Shown: positions 22,800-34,629, counted from the stretch's first letter. The stretch: 64,000 nt of DNA from Saccopteryx bilineata (GCF_036850765.1 NC_089492.1:289204590-289268589), one strand, 5' to 3'. The notes: generated from the sequence alone by a model not told the origin. Numbers and translations: made by a program.

Positions 22800-23129
22800 T
22801 GCATTTAATATGAAAATGTCTGAAGCTACCACCAACTAAAAACCTTTGATGAAACTTTAAGATCAGTACAAACCAGAACTCTGTATTAGAAGAAAAACCA
22901 GCAAAAGAGGGAGCACTATTAGTTCAAAAACAGCTGCACATAAAACGGATCTGAAGAGATGTACGGGGCGCACTCCAGCACAGGAGGTGCATGCGCCCGT
23001 TTGTTAGCCGCCTCTGCAGGGCGCAGAGCCAGTGAGTGAGGCACGGGAGCACTACATTCAGTCAAACCGCTAACTAATGACCAAACAAAAGAAATCTCGG
23101 TGCTGACAACATACATGGAGCACTAATAT

Positions 23130-23290
23130 GTGTAATTATGAAGCAGTCATTTGTGCAATCAGAAAGTTGCATTAGCATAATTATTTCTGGCTCTGGGCCT
23201 TAAAAATATTAACTTAAAATGCAGAAACCTTGTAATAGTGCACCTAATGAAGATGTGAATACCAAATTGATTATGAAGTAAGAGCGGGTC
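23130..23290. promoter_or_regulatory. Candidate conserved noncoding segment
   Basis: Repeat-free text between SINEs with an ordered, non-decayed look. It carries motifs such as TTGTGCAAT (C/EBP-like) and GCATTAGCATAATTA (POU/homeodomain-like). It is only a candidate by eye; no conservation could be computed. Confidence 0.25.
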
Positions 23291-23465
23291 CTCCAACAAA
23301 TGCACCCTGTGCTCAGTACCCTCTCTCTCCTGCACTGAATATGAAAATCAAGCCTAACCCTCCGGTTACCCAGAGGCACAAAATTTCTACTTACAATATA
23401 TTTTCTTCATTATCCAGAGCCCACATTATATTAATATTCATTATTAAGAGTCAAAACTATTTCTC

Positions 23466-23875
23466 GGCCCTGGCCGGTTGGCTCAGTGGTGGAGCGTCGG
23501 CCTGGCGTGCAGGGGTCCCGGGTTCGATTCCCGGCCAGGGCACACAGGAGAGGCGCCCATCTGCTTCTCCACCCCTCCCCCTCTCCTTCCTCTCTGTTTC
23601 TCTCTTCCCCTCCCGAAGCAGAGGCTCCATTGGAGCGGGGAGGGCCCGGGCGCTGGGGATGGCTCCTTGGCCTCTGCCCCAGGCGCTGGAGTGGCTCTGG
23701 TCGCAATGGAGCGACCCCCCCCCAGGGGCAGAGCATCGCCCCCTGGTGGGCAGAGCATCGCCCCCTGGTGGGTGTGCTGGGTGGATCTCGGTCGGGCGCA
23801 TGCGAGAGTCTGTCTGGCTGTCTCTCCCCGTTTCCAGCTTCGGAAAAATAAAAAAAAAATAAAAAATAAAAATAA
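23466..23875 (+). mobile_element. Long-form bat SINE, full length, young-looking
   Basis: The head GGCCCTGGCCGGTTGGCTCA has A box and a perfect B box GGTTCGATTCC; the body includes a duplicated GGGCAGAGCATCGCCCCCTG segment. A perfect 13-bp duplication AAAACTATTTCTC flanks it (23453-23465, 23876-23888). Open frames of up to 186 codons across it come from its GC-rich body and are not genes. Confidence 0.95.
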
Positions 23876-23955
23876 AAAACTATTTCTCTAAGAAATGAGT
23901 GTTTGCTACTTAAAAAATATATATCTTCATGCAAAACTACATTAAGTGTATGTAA

Positions 23956-24140
23956 GCCTGGCCCATGGTGGTGCAGTGGATAGAGTATCAATCTGGAATG
24001 CTGTGGTCACGGGTTCAAAACCCTAGGCTTGCCCGGTCAAGACACATATGAGAAGCAATGAATAAACAAATATAGTGAAGTAACTATGAGTTGATACTTC
24101 TCACTCCCTCCATCCTCTCTCTGTAAAAATAAATGTTTAT
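23956..24140 (+). mobile_element. Bat SINE (GCCTGRCC type)
   Basis: The head is GCCTGGCCCATGGTGGTGCA with B-box-like GGGTTCAAAACCC, the 'gagaagcaatgaataaac' body and an A-rich tail. Confidence 0.88.
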
Positions 24141-24152
24141 TAAAAAAAGTCT

Positions 24153-24436
24153 GGCCCTGGCCAGTTGGCACCATGGATAGTGTGTTAGCCCGGCATTCAG
24201 AGTTCTGGGTTCCATCCCCAGTCAGGGCACACGTGAGAAGTGACTTTCTGCTTCTCTTCCCCTCTCCTTCCTCCTTCTCTCTCTCAGCCAGTGGCTCTAC
24301 TGGTTCGAGAGTTGGCCTCAAGCACTGAGGATAGCTCAGTGGATTCAAGCATTGGACCTAGATGGACTTGCCGGGTAGACCCTGGTCGGGGCCCATGCAG
24401 GAGTCTGTCTCTCTACCTTCCCTCCTATCACTTTAA
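24153..24436 (+). mobile_element. Bat SINE, intermediate form
   Basis: The head is GGCCCTGGCCAGTTGGCACC, followed by a shortened body ending 'gtctgtctctctaccttccc' and an A tail. Confidence 0.85.
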
Positions 24437-24450
24437 AAAAAATTATATAT

Positions 24451-24850
24451 GGCCCTGGCCGGTTGGCTCAGTGGTAGAGTGTCGGCCTAGCGTGCGGAGG
24501 ACCCGGGTTCGATTCCCGGCCAGGGCACACAGGAGAAGCGCCCATTTGCTTCTCCACCCCTCCGCCGCGCTTTCCTCTCTGTCTCTCTCTTCCCCTCCCG
24601 CAGCCAAGGCTCCATTGGAGCAAAGATGGCCCGGGCGCTGGGGATGGCTCTGTGGCCTCTGCCTCAGGCGCTAGAGTGGCTCTGGTCGCAACATGGCGAC
24701 GCCCAGGATGGGCAGAGCATCGTCCCCTGGTGGGCAGAGCATCGCCCCATGGTGGGCGTGCCGGGTGGATCCCGGTCGGGCGCATGTGGGAGTCTGTCTG
24801 ACTGTCTCTCCCTGTTTCCAGCTTCAGAAAAATGCAAAAAATAAAAATAA
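24451..24850 (+). mobile_element. Long-form bat SINE, second subfamily
   Basis: The head is GGCCCTGGCCGGTTGGCTCA. Diagnostic differences from the copies at 23466, 36402 and 52549 include CGGAGGACCCGGG before the B box, CCGCCGCGCTTTCC and CAACATGGCGACGCC. The flanking AAAAATTATATAT repeats on both sides. It is a young, complete copy. Confidence 0.93.
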
Positions 24851-24863
24851 AAAAATTATATAT

Positions 24864-26247
24864 AATACTTAAAAATTCAAATAAATAAGCCAAACAAGTC
24901 TATAAAACAAATGATCACAAGTCACTAAACAGCTGTTCAATCTTGGGAAAGTCCATTTGAAGTTACTCTTTGGGACAGAACTGAAGAGAGCAGGGACTTC
25001 AAAACCAGGCTGTGGACTTGGGACTCCCAAGTCGACTCAAACTTTCCTCTCTTGTATGAAGATAATCACATAACCCACCTCGTGGGATTAATTCAGGAGT
25101 ATATATGGGATCATTCATGCAAAGGACCCCCTAGCACTTAGCACACAACAGATGTTCTATAAATGTTAGCTGTCATAATTACTGTTGTCATCACTCTCAT
25201 TTTCTTTATTGTTTTCAAAACCTGGGGGAAGGGTGTGTGTGGTGGAGAAAGCATTATCTAAAACTGATTTGCTTTTAGATTCAACATTTACTTTGCAACT
25301 GCAAACAGCATTCAAGAAGGGAAGGAGATTTCACCTACCCCAGTAGTCAGAAAGGTTAAAAGTAGCTTGACTAGGTCCTAAGATCTCATCTAACAGTGAC
25401 TTCCTACTTCACCAAACACTGGCATGTGCACCCACAATATGAACCCTATATTCACTCTTTTTAAATCCAAAACTAAATCAGAGAATGGTTTTGTCAAGTA
25501 CACTAATCTGGTTAAGAGTTATGGGTCTTTGATTAAAAGCCTAAACAAAACACAATAGAACAAATGTTCCTAAGAATTTCATAAAGCAACATAGAATTAA
25601 AAACAGGCCCCATCAAGTGTGCTATCTTGACCAAATTATTGAACCACTTTTTACCTCATCTGTCCATACTCCCTCATCTGTCAAAGGAAATATTACACAT
25701 CCTGCAATATTGTTTTAAAGCTTAGAAATAATTACAGTCACTAGCAAAGAACAGGTGTTCCATAAATGGCAGCATTGTAATGGGCACCATCTCATTCTTC
25801 CCTCTCAAACACACACACAGCCTAAGAACTGGGCTTTCTCCAATAGTCACACATATTACAACCCAGGCCTGAGTCAGGGAATGTCTCCAAATTTTCACAG
25901 ATGAGTTACATTACACCCAGGGATTAAACTGTACACACTCCACAGAGCAGGGAACAATATGGGAAATGAGATCAATGATGGCTGAGATCTCACCCAGCTA
26001 CCCAGCCGCCCGGCTGCCAGCCCATGTGGTGAGCGGGCTGGGCAGCAGGAAAGAGGAAGCGTGCCCTACAGCAGCAGATCCCAGTCCTGGAGAGCGGACC
26101 TACAGAACGCAGGAGTGTGCTGCACTGCTCCTGAACACGCACATCTCATCAGGTGGCCCTCCACCAAAACACAGCAGTCTACTCCAGCTTGAGGACAGAG
26201 TCCTTGGTAATAGCAGCATGGCCACACTTTACTCCAGGAGCCATCCA
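24864..26247. other. Intronic DNA with two probable MIR fragments
   Basis: MIR-like (+) segments lie at about 25060-25190 ('gaagataatcacataacccacctcgtggg', 'agcacttagcacacaacag') and 25610-25780 ('cctcatctgtcaaaggaaat', 'agaacaggtgttccataaatg'). The rest is unassigned. Confidence 0.55.
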
Positions 26248-26263
26248 AGAGACTTCCTGGGCA

Positions 26264-26560
26264 CCTGACCAGGCAGTGGTGCAGTGGACAGAGTGTCGGA
26301 CTGGGACGTGAAGGACCCAGGTTCAAAACCCGAGGTCACCAGCTTGAGTGCGGGCTCATCTGGTTTGAACAAGGCTCACCAGCTTGAGCAAGGGGTCACT
26401 CGGTCTGCTGTAGCCCCCAAGTGACATATGAGAAAGCAATCAATGAGCAACTAAGGTGCCACAACGAAAAATTGAGGCTTCTCGTCTCTCTCCCTTCCTG
26501 TCTGTCCCTCCCTCTGTCTCTGTCTCTGTTACAAAAAAAAAGAGAGAGAGAGAGAGACAG
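26264..26560 (+). mobile_element. Bat SINE with few internal tandem units
   Basis: The head is CCTGACCAGGCAGTGGTGCA, with about four ggcttgag-type units, a CT stretch and an (AG)n tail. A perfect 16-bp duplication AGAGACTTCCTGGGCA flanks it (26248-26263, 26561-26576). Confidence 0.93.
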
Positions 26561-26779
26561 AGAGACTTCCTGGGCAATTCAGACTAAAGGGACTCTGCCT
26601 TCTGTGGCGCCACCAAGGCCCGGTGACGAGTGCACTGAAGCTCATCTCTTTCCACTTTTAGTGGCAGGCTGAAGGACATGGGAAAATGACAAAACCCAGC
26701 TAGATCAAAGAAGTGCTTTGATAGGAGTACTGATGAGCTGATCCAAGCCAGTTAAAAAAAAATGAATGGGAGAGGAGGT

Positions 26780-27035
26780 GAGGGACCTGATGAAAAGGGG
26801 AAGGGGTTAAGAGTACAAATTGCAGTTACATAATAATCACGGGAATGTAAAGTACAGCATAGGGAATATTGTCAATAATATTGCAAGATCTATACACGGT
26901 GACAGGTGGGTACTAGACTTATCGGTGGGGGTAGGGATCACTTCGTAAGCTATATACATGTCTAATCACTACGCTGTACACCTGAAACTAATACTCAACT
27001 GCAACTGAAAAAAAAGTTAATAAAATAAATGCTTT
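26780..27035 (+). mobile_element. L1 3'-end fragment
   Basis: The segments 'attgtcaataatattgcaag', 'gtgacaggtgggtactagac' and 'ctacgctgtacacctgaaac' match a mammalian L1 3' UTR and lead to an A-rich end. Confidence 0.8.
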
Positions 27036-28152
27036 TAAAAGTTTCTTTTTAATGATAGGTTACCATTCGCACATAACACTCCACAGAATCAACAACTCCT
27101 AACCTGAGTCCTCTGCTGTCACTCTACCCCACTGCTCCAAAGCCCACAGCGAACAAGAAGAAAAGCCAGTGTCCTCGACACAGAACAACCTCCAGTTCAA
27201 CTCTCTCCTACGAGTGTTTCTCGAGGCTGAGCAGAGAAGTTGGGGAGAGAACACCAGACCCCCAGGGGCGGCTGCTGCACTGGCCACTGCCAGCCAAGCA
27301 CTCTGCGCCTGCACCCACCCTCGGGACCCCTCTCTCGCCCACCTCCAGCTGCAGCGAGGCTGCACACAACAACCACGTCCCAGACCCCAGCTTCACATCG
27401 CACCATCACGGTGAGGATGCGCTTCCTCCCTCTGGGCTGGGACTCTGGTTTCCAGGGAGCTCTATGGACTGGGGCCCTGGCACAAAATACAGAACTTATT
27501 TTCCTCATAATCCTTTCCTCTATAAATATTCTTTATTGGGTGTTTTATAATGTATCTAATATATTCAAGAAAAACACGTAGATGACCCAGAGGTAGATAA
27601 ACATGAAACTCAGTTCAAGGGCTGTGCTCCGAAGTTCCAAAAAGGTTTTGAAATCAATGATCTAAATAATCTACCAACTAAATTTCTAACACTGTTACCT
27701 CCAGTTTTATAAGATTCTCAAGACCACAGAGTTTAAGTAAGCAATAGTTGGTTTCAAATATAATTTCAAATCATAATTGAAATAAACTGCCAACTTCATA
27801 TAAAATATAAAATTGAAAAATACATATCTATTACCTGTTTTAATATAAACTGGAGCTAATACATAACAATATGGTATCAAACCCATGTTTTAGGGAATAC
27901 AAAGAAACACACTGAGTTTGTAAATAATTCCTGACCTAGTTGTAACATACTAAATGCTCCCAAATTATACTCTTGCTGACAGAGTAACAATCTATAATTA
28001 AAACTAATTTCCAAAAAAAAAACAAAAAAACTAATTTCCAGCATATCTACTTTGTTTTCACGTCTTAAATGTTTGTAATAATTAATAAATGACTGACTGA
28101 AACAATAGGTGTCTAAGCTACGTATGTCTGTCAAAGCAAAAGTATTCTGTCT
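27036..28152. other. Intronic DNA, no recognised element
   Basis: 27090-27430 is C-rich and supports several spurious frames; the rest is AT-rich. Nothing recognised. Confidence 0.45.
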
Positions 28153-28166
28153 AAAAGGCAAATATA

Positions 28167-28291
28167 GGCCTGAACTGTGGTGGCGCAGTGGATAAAGAGT
28201 CGACCTGGAAATGCTGAGGTTGCCGGTTCGAAACCCTGGGTTTGCCTGGTCAAGGCACATATGGGAGTTGATGCTTCCTGCTCCTCCCCCC

Positions 28292-28336
<45 letters not shown>

Positions 28337-28452
28337 CCTCTCTCTCCTCTCTAAAATGAATAAATAAAAAATAAAAAAATAAAAAAATTAAAAAAAAAAA
28401 GATGAGCATCTTTAAAAAAAAAAAAAAAATTTAGAAGTTTAAAAAAAAAAAA
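28167..28452 (+). mobile_element. Bat SINE with long CT run and long A-rich tail
   Basis: The head is GGCCTGAACTGTGGTGGCGC with B box CCGGTTCGAAACCC, then a (CT)n run at about 28290-28345 and a ~75-bp A-rich tail. A perfect 14-bp duplication AAAAGGCAAATATA flanks it (28153-28166, 28453-28466). The long A tail suggests a recent insertion. Confidence 0.94.
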
Positions 28453-28466
28453 AAAAGGCAAATATA

Positions 28467-29063
28467 ATTTATGCAAATAACCACAATATACATACCTTAA
28501 AAGAAATTTAAAATCAGTTGTGATAAAGTAACAAAGCTATGAGGTTCTATCAATAATATTTAAATCTGTCAACTGGATAAGTAAAGAAACTTTCACCAAT
28601 ATAACTTCCTAAACTCAAAATAAAGGCATTCTTAATTGAGAAATTAGAGCAAAATAACCATTAAAAAATAAGGATGAAAAGACAGCACTGTTTTCTTCTT
28701 GTGTCTTTTAACAAACTGCATGCCCAATACAGTGTTACACTTAACTAAAGTTGGAAGTCAGTGTTGAACCAGAAACACGAATTGTTTATAACCAACTCTG
28801 CAAAACCAGTAACCCCAGTAATCTGACTTAAAGGAATATTAATTCCCTAAGCGAAGGACACATACCCAATTCTCATCACCACACTAAATGGGTATCACCC
28901 TAAATTCAAATATTCAGATTCCAAACTAAGAAAAATGACAAAGCAATCCACCCCTCCTAGTAAGACTGCCATATTAAGAATTACCAATATAGTAAACATC
29001 AACCAAGAAGATCAACATTTATTTATCCTATTTCATCAAACTTCTTTCTAACTGGGTGCCAAA
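28467..29063. other. AT-rich unique intronic DNA near exon 3
   Basis: No repeat family seen. It is part of the SINE-free block around the exons. Confidence 0.5.
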
Positions 29064-29065
29064 CA

Positions 29066-29187
29066 CAGGGTGTGGCAAAGTAGGCTTATAGTTGTAAGTA
29101 CACAAAACAGTTTATTCTTATATTATTATTTATTAGTTATTGTATTATCTTTCATAGGAACTATAAACCTACTTATGCCCCACCCTG
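29066..29187. mobile_element. Mariner-type MITE, 122 bp
   Basis: CAGGGTGTGGCAAAGTAGGC at the left is mirrored by AAACCTACTTATGCCCCACCCTG at the right (~30-bp imperfect inverted repeats). TA follows the right end; the left flank is CA, probably a mutated TA. It lies 541 bp downstream of the CAMTA1 exon 3 donor. Confidence 0.85.
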
Positions 29188-29727
29188 TATACAATCTACT
29201 ACACAGACTTCACTCTTAATAAAAATTCCTACTGTTACGGCAAACCAGTTAACCTCCATGCAAACGCCTTTCCTCCAAGGGCTAAGAGCTGTTTTGCTAA
29301 CAGGAAAGCTGCTCATCCCAACACTACAGAAGCTTCACATCCTGAAGACCCTGCATGTCTGGCGGGCACTGGGCTGTGTCTTCACTAATTTAGGATGACG
29401 TAAGCACTGAGGTTAGTCGAGATGCAGGCAGTTAACCACCAAATGCAAGACGCCGAAATGCAAGGAAAGACAGATACAGGAACTCATGCTACCTTAGTAA
29501 GGCAGTCAGCGTGCATAATTTATACTTTTCAAAGCAGGCCAAGCAGATCAGAGATAATTCAAGAAATAGGTTCGTTTCTGTCAAATCCAGATTAAATATG
29601 CTTCTCGTTTACAATTTCCTAGTTCAATATTTCCAATTTAAAGCTAACATAAAATAGTACTGTGCAAAATGACCTAAGAAGTTTGCCCTTCAAGAAATTA
29701 TACCCCTAAAAATAGAAATTTATCTAC
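29188..29727. other. Unique intronic DNA next to exon 3
   Basis: No repeat recognised. It immediately follows the exon 3 donor site in the gene direction. Confidence 0.5.
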
Positions 29728-29846
29728 CTCATTAGTGTTCCAACGGTGCCTCTCTTTGGGTAAACTTGAACATTTCGGCAGACATTCAAGCAGCTTTTTC
29801 GGTAAAAAGATTTTTACATGACTACTATTGCTGTTCCCATGATCAT
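29728..29846 (-). CDS. CAMTA1: CAMTA1 coding exon 3, entry to the CG-1 domain
   Basis: Seen: on the minus strand the acceptor TTTTCTTCTTTATAG leads into 119 bases that read (after two bases completing Asp) DHGNSNSSHVKIFLPKKLLE, then a Cys-rich stretch ending HRWNTNE, followed by donor GTAGAT. Two bases plus 39 codons give a phase-0 end. Known: KIFLPKKLLE and RHRWNTNE are hallmarks of the start of the CG-1 domain in animal CAMTA proteins, the sequence-specific DNA-binding module, which also carries a nuclear-localisation signal. The Asn/Ser-rich lead and the LPKCSSLPKE text are those of CAMTA1, not CAMTA2. The exon is intact, with no stop or frameshift, and joins in frame to the exon at 34816-34885 across a 4,969-bp intron, close to the spacing I recall in human. 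The rest of CG-1 lies on the next exon, beyond base 1; the following intron is very long in human (hundreds of kb), so its absence here is expected. Confidence 0.95.
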
Positions 29847-30884
29847 CTATAAAGAAGAAAACAATAAATTCAGAGAAAATAATAGAGAAAAATCCCCTTT
29901 TAAGTAAACTGGCAAGGTCAGAAACAGCAGCTCAGGTTAGTCATTGTGAGACCAAGAGCATCACGCCCCTCAGTTAACAACCCTCATTTACACACTTAAC
30001 AGACAGATGGCAGCAGGAATCTGGTCGAGACTAAAATAAGACCGAGCTTTTGCTCCCTGACAGGCCAGTGAACAGGGACTACTCCAGCAGCTGCCCATGA
30101 CCAGAACATTGCTTTTAAAGGTTCTTACACCAGGTTTCCAGGAAGTCCATCAATATTGCACAATGATTTAACCTCACAAAACCCAGAAGTCTTCTATTAA
30201 CCACTTGAAAAGTTTTACGTTTTTTTAGGAAAGAATTCTAATAAAATTGAACTATTTTACTCATAAACTAACACTACTTGATCCCCTAGAATAAAAATGA
30301 GACTAATCCTTTCAAAGCAAATTACAAATTTTATAGTTACAAAGAACTCAAACCTGCAGTTAGCTAGGTAATATAGAGGCTGGCCTTTCTACTAGCCTAA
30401 ATGTAAAAACATACCGTTTTAATTAACTCAGTTTACATATACATATCTATATCATTACTATATTTCATCAAAATGTAACTCCTCTGAATGAGTGAAAGAA
30501 AGGTCCGTTCCTTTCAGCCTAGATGGCAGTCTCACTGCCTGATAACTGGTCCCCCTGATATTTTCTAGAAGAGATCATTTTCTTTATATATTATTTCATT
30601 CCTTTATTTATTTATACATTTCTTATTTCATTCCTGTAACAAAGTCCCTTTGCCCAGCTCAAAATTTCTTGCCAGTTTTGGCATATTTAGTTCCAAGTCT
30701 CAGATTAACCACTCCCAATTTTTTTAATGTTAAATGTAAGCTGCCACATCCAAAGGGTGCAGTGCATAGCCAGGCACTAAGCAACCATGCATTGAATACT
30801 GAACACTGAACTTGCTCCAGAAAATCACAGTAGAAATAACTTACTCTGGTTATTAATAAGGTATAATAAAAACACTGAACTCCA

Positions 30885-30965
30885 AGTCAAGAGAGTGCAG
30901 GACTCTGGCCCAGTTCTGCTACTTACTAATTGTGTGACCTTGGGTAAGTTACTTAATATCTTCCG
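30885..30965 (+). repeat. MIR fragment
   Basis: The segments 'tgctacttactaattgtgtgacc' and 'ttgggtaagttacttaat' are the MIR core. Confidence 0.85.
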
Positions 30966-32900
30966 TTTTCCCAAGCCAATGAGAATAAGCATCTCTAATT
31001 CTCCTCCCAGCACAAGTGCCTATAGAATTGACTGCCTCAATGATGTTACGTAGCTGACCGTTAAACAGCCTTATATAGGAATGCAGGTACTAGTTAATAA
31101 TGTTAAAAGTGAAATTCAACAACATATTTTTCCAGTCATTTACTATAATGTTGCTTAGCATAGTCTATTTTTTGAAATGTGAAAAACATAAAAGAATAAA
31201 AAATATTTTCTACAGTCACAATAAAATCCTCTCCAAACATTTTTCATCTGATTTACACATTTCTTCCCAAGGAAAAGATCTTAACAGGAAAATATTGGGC
31301 ATAGAAATAAAGTCTAAAGAGATTTACTGCATCGTATGGAAATATTTTATAGGGAGGAACTTAGGAGAGTTTTAGCGTACTAAATCTTTCTTGGTCCATG
31401 AACTACACAACCAATTGAATTATAATGCCCATCTTCTATTTCTATAAGCAATATAAAAACTTGAAAAACTTCAAAACTGGCTGCTTTTAAGAAAATCCCA
31501 ATTTTTAATTTAATGGCAAAATAAAATTAAACTTTTTAAAAAATCTTGCTATGGAACCAAAAGCGTGTTCAACTAAGAGAAAGTTCTGCATGAGTTACAC
31601 CCTACAAACCCTGTAATTTTATGGGCTTGTGCACGTTCCCTGCACTCCATCCCCAAGGGAGGGACCATGGGCCATAAAACTTTAAAGTGCAGAATTCCAA
31701 ATCACATGAGCTTTTACCTCCCTTCCCCTTTCTCTGCCCCTAAAGTGGTTTTATTCTTATTTTTTTAAATCCTCCATGATATATACAATTCTGAAAGTAA
31801 AGGAGAAATCTTAAAATCTATACTCAATACAAAGTATTCAGCATTTACAGGGTACATTTTCTGAAGACAGTGCTATGCTAGGTGCTCAATCACTGGTATA
31901 TACCCTGAATTGTAGGTCTAGTCATACTGCTGAGAAAACTACTTAAAATATAATTCTGAACAATAACAACAGAATATGAAACCTCAGCTTCTATTTGTTT
32001 CACAACCTGATGTCGATTATCTGTCCATGCAGCCTCTCTGAGGAATCAACTTCCCGGGACAAGTAAAGCATAGCTGTGCACGTGTGTGGAAAGAGGCTGA
32101 GAGAGGGAAAGAACTCCTCTCAACAGCACAAGGAACTGCCACAGAAAAGCCTCGTCTTCCACTCTGATAGGGAATCAGGCCGCAGCGAACCGGCCCCAGG
32201 CTTTTAAAGAGGAAAGGAGAACGGCTGTGTAAGCACTGTCTCAATCAGGTTTCTAAAAATAGCGCATTATGGGGCTGTACCGCGACGGGTTCAAAAGGAA
32301 CAGGGGGATGACAGGCCAATGCGTTCCCCTTAATCAGTTTCGAAACTGTGCTATTTCCAGAATTTTAGGTTCATGCTGAATATAAATTGGATGTTTTTAA
32401 GAAACATAACAATGGGTAAATTTTCCCACTGTGCCATATGGAGACAGCAATTTTAATACTGGGAAAAAGAGTATTAGGAACTCAAATAAGCAAAATGTGA
32501 AAACTCTTATTGTTAAATTTCCGTTTTTCCAGTTAAAAATGTGATAAAAAGTAGCTTTGTTTCTCCATGAGAAAAGAGCTGCTCACCTGGCTATACTGTA
32601 GAGAACTATGGTTTTTAATTAAGAGCTGCTTTTTCACACTTTTGGAATAACTATACATGATATGACAATGAGATAAATGCATGTGCCAGTTTTTAAATCC
32701 TTGTCTCTGGACCAGGACTGTGACAGCGCCTCGAGGTAACAGCAAACATGACATGCACACTGGTGTCAACTGCGTCTGGGCACTTAACACTGAGGATTAA
32801 ACCCTGACCCTGCCGATGGAAGTGCTGACCAAATACAGTAAACACTTCATTATCATCTTCTAGCTTAATATTCATGTATGATATATGACTTTAGAATATT
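30966..32900. other. Unique intron 2 DNA
   Basis: AT-rich to mixed text without recognised repeats or exons. Short frames have no family resemblance. Confidence 0.5.
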
Positions 32901-32949
32901 ATTTTCTAACCCCTTTCACAATAAACATAGCTAGTGAAGCTCTTGAAAT

Positions 32950-32977
32950 TGACAGCTGATTTGTTTGGCTGACAGCT
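32950..32977. promoter_or_regulatory. Paired TGACAGCT motifs (TALE/MEIS-like)
   Basis: TGACAGCT occurs at 32950-32957 and again at 32970-32977, exactly 20 bp apart (about two helical turns), in repeat-free intron 2. TGACAG is the MEIS/PREP consensus. The role is a guess. Confidence 0.3.
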
Positions 32978-33269
32978 ATGATTCTAGAGAATGAACCATC
33001 CTTTCCAGCCAACCTTCCAATATTTCCCAAATAATCATTTCAGAGACATAGCATAATTTAACTAAGACTTTCTAAAATATACAATAAACACTCATTCAGT
33101 TATTCAGGCAAAAGGTAGAATCTTTGTTTTCATGTTTTATTTCTAAACACTGAGATTCACAATGTCAAATCCTTTCTATAAATCCAAAGAAATATATTTG
33201 ACATTTTCCTTGGAACACACTATTGACTTCTGCAAGGTAAATTATAACTGTAGTAACTCTAACTTGGAA

Positions 33270-33560
33270 ATGATACACCCATTTTATTTTTATTCATAAT
33301 TAATAAAAATTAAATAATTTTGGTTCTGCGAATAATTACAAACACTGTTATTCGATCAAGTTGATTATGATTAATCTCTCAACCCCTCGACCAAACTGCT
33401 CAAACTAAGTTGGTGTAACAGTGTACCAGATAGCTAGATCTTATTGGGAATATACTTGATCAACATGGAGTGGTAAAATTAAAAGGAAGCTCTATAATTT
33501 TCTGCTTAGCTCTAATTATTATGTGCTTAGATTTAATTAGTAGGATAGGAAATGACTCAG
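33270..33560. promoter_or_regulatory. Homeodomain-motif-rich, repeat-free segment
   Basis: Several TAATTA/ATTAAT-type cores (near 33297, 33333, 33370, 33513, 33533) lie in text without transposon signature. AT-rich DNA yields such cores by chance, so this is only a candidate enhancer. Confidence 0.22.
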
Positions 33561-33949
33561 GAAAACATAACCACATATTGTTCTATTCAAGTCAGCACAG
33601 TGTACACAGCAACCAATACTGCCGTGACTGATGTTAAGACCTTCCAATCACTATTCATCCAAAATAAATATTAAGCACCAGCTAAGTGCCAACATAGGTA
33701 CGATTTCTCTCTATTCTATTCCAAAGATATTCTGAAAAATGAATAAAACTTGATTATAATTATCCAAAAGATATTTAAAGGTTAAAAACAAAAAAGTTTT
33801 TTTTTATAGAAACACATAACTAGTTTTGCTATTTAACAACCCTTTTCCTCTTTTTAGTGTGTGATCATCAAATCTTACCCTTTTTGTTTTTAGGTGGCCC
33901 AGATTTACCTTGTCTGTCAATCATATTATCAAATCAGTGGCCCAAGTTT

Positions 33950-34065
33950 ATTATTTTTTATTTAGAGATTAAATTTAAAGGGGTGACACTGATCAAGAAG
34001 AACACAGTTTCAGGTGAACATCTCTATAGCATTTGAACTATATTGATTGCATTGTGTCTGGCCCA
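33950..34065 (-). repeat. L1 3'-end fragment, gene-sense
   Basis: The segments 'aaggggtgacactgatcaag', 'tttcaggtgaacatctctat' and 'attgattgcattgtgtctgg' are the reverse complement of an L1 3' UTR. Confidence 0.75.
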
Positions 34066-34339
34066 AGTTTAGATCAGCTCATAACCCAGGTCGAATAAAT
34101 TTCTATATTTCTGTATTTACATTTTTTATCTAAACACATGTGGGCAGGGCCAATAAAGTGAGGGCCCGGAACCTTGTCATCAACCACTTCAGTCTATGTT
34201 TGGGGGCACCTTCTGCTTCATCCCATTTAATGTCTCAATGTCAATCTGAGCCACGTGTGACTGGATAAATGCATTTTCTACTTTTGAGGGAGTGAACATC
34301 TGTGGTCTCTGCATCAGGCATCCTGAAGGGAATTTACCT

Positions 34340-34500
34340 AGCACTCTCTCTTCTACTCACAAGAACCCATCAGGACATAATTACCCCCATTTTAGAGATG
34401 AAGAGCCAGAGGTTCGAACTAATTTGCCCAAAACCCACAGCTAGTAAGTGGCTCAAATGGGATTCAAACATGACCTGTGGCTTTTCTCACACGACTCTTA
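34340..34500 (-). repeat. MIR fragment
   Basis: The segments 'ccccattttagagatgaaga' and 'cacagctagtaagtggctcaaatgggattc' are the reverse-complement MIR core. Confidence 0.85.
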
Positions 34501-34629
34501 CTCTAAATCACCTGAAATTTGACACTAAAGTTACAGAATCATTGCTTTGGAATCTAGCATTTGCAGAGTGCTTTGGATTTCCCATGTGGTTAAACTCTTG
34601 CCTTTCTTAAGCCCCACAGAAATGTTATG

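Larger units (their letters stand above)
1..29727 (-). other. CAMTA1: CAMTA1 intron 3 (5' part)
   Basis: It begins at donor GTAGAT after the exon ending at 29728 and runs off the window. No exon is recognisable in it. It is rich in SINEs (mainly on the plus strand, antisense to the gene), with hAT, Tigger and TA-MITE elements and L1/L2/MIR remnants listed separately. Confidence 0.88.

Noticed and set aside
23478..23545. tRNA gene-like sequences with good A and B boxes
   Set aside because: They are SINE heads: followed by SINE bodies and tails, flanked by target duplications, and repeated many times.
23341..23991. Overlapping open frames up to 186 codons on both strands
   Set aside because: They are translations of a long-form SINE; the same peptides recur at every long-form copy (200, 24451, 36402, 52549).
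29728..29846. CAMTA2 instead of CAMTA1
   Set aside because: The residues around the CG-1 entry (LPKCSSLPKERHRW) and the exon before it match CAMTA1; CAMTA2 differs at several of these positions and has a different N-terminus.
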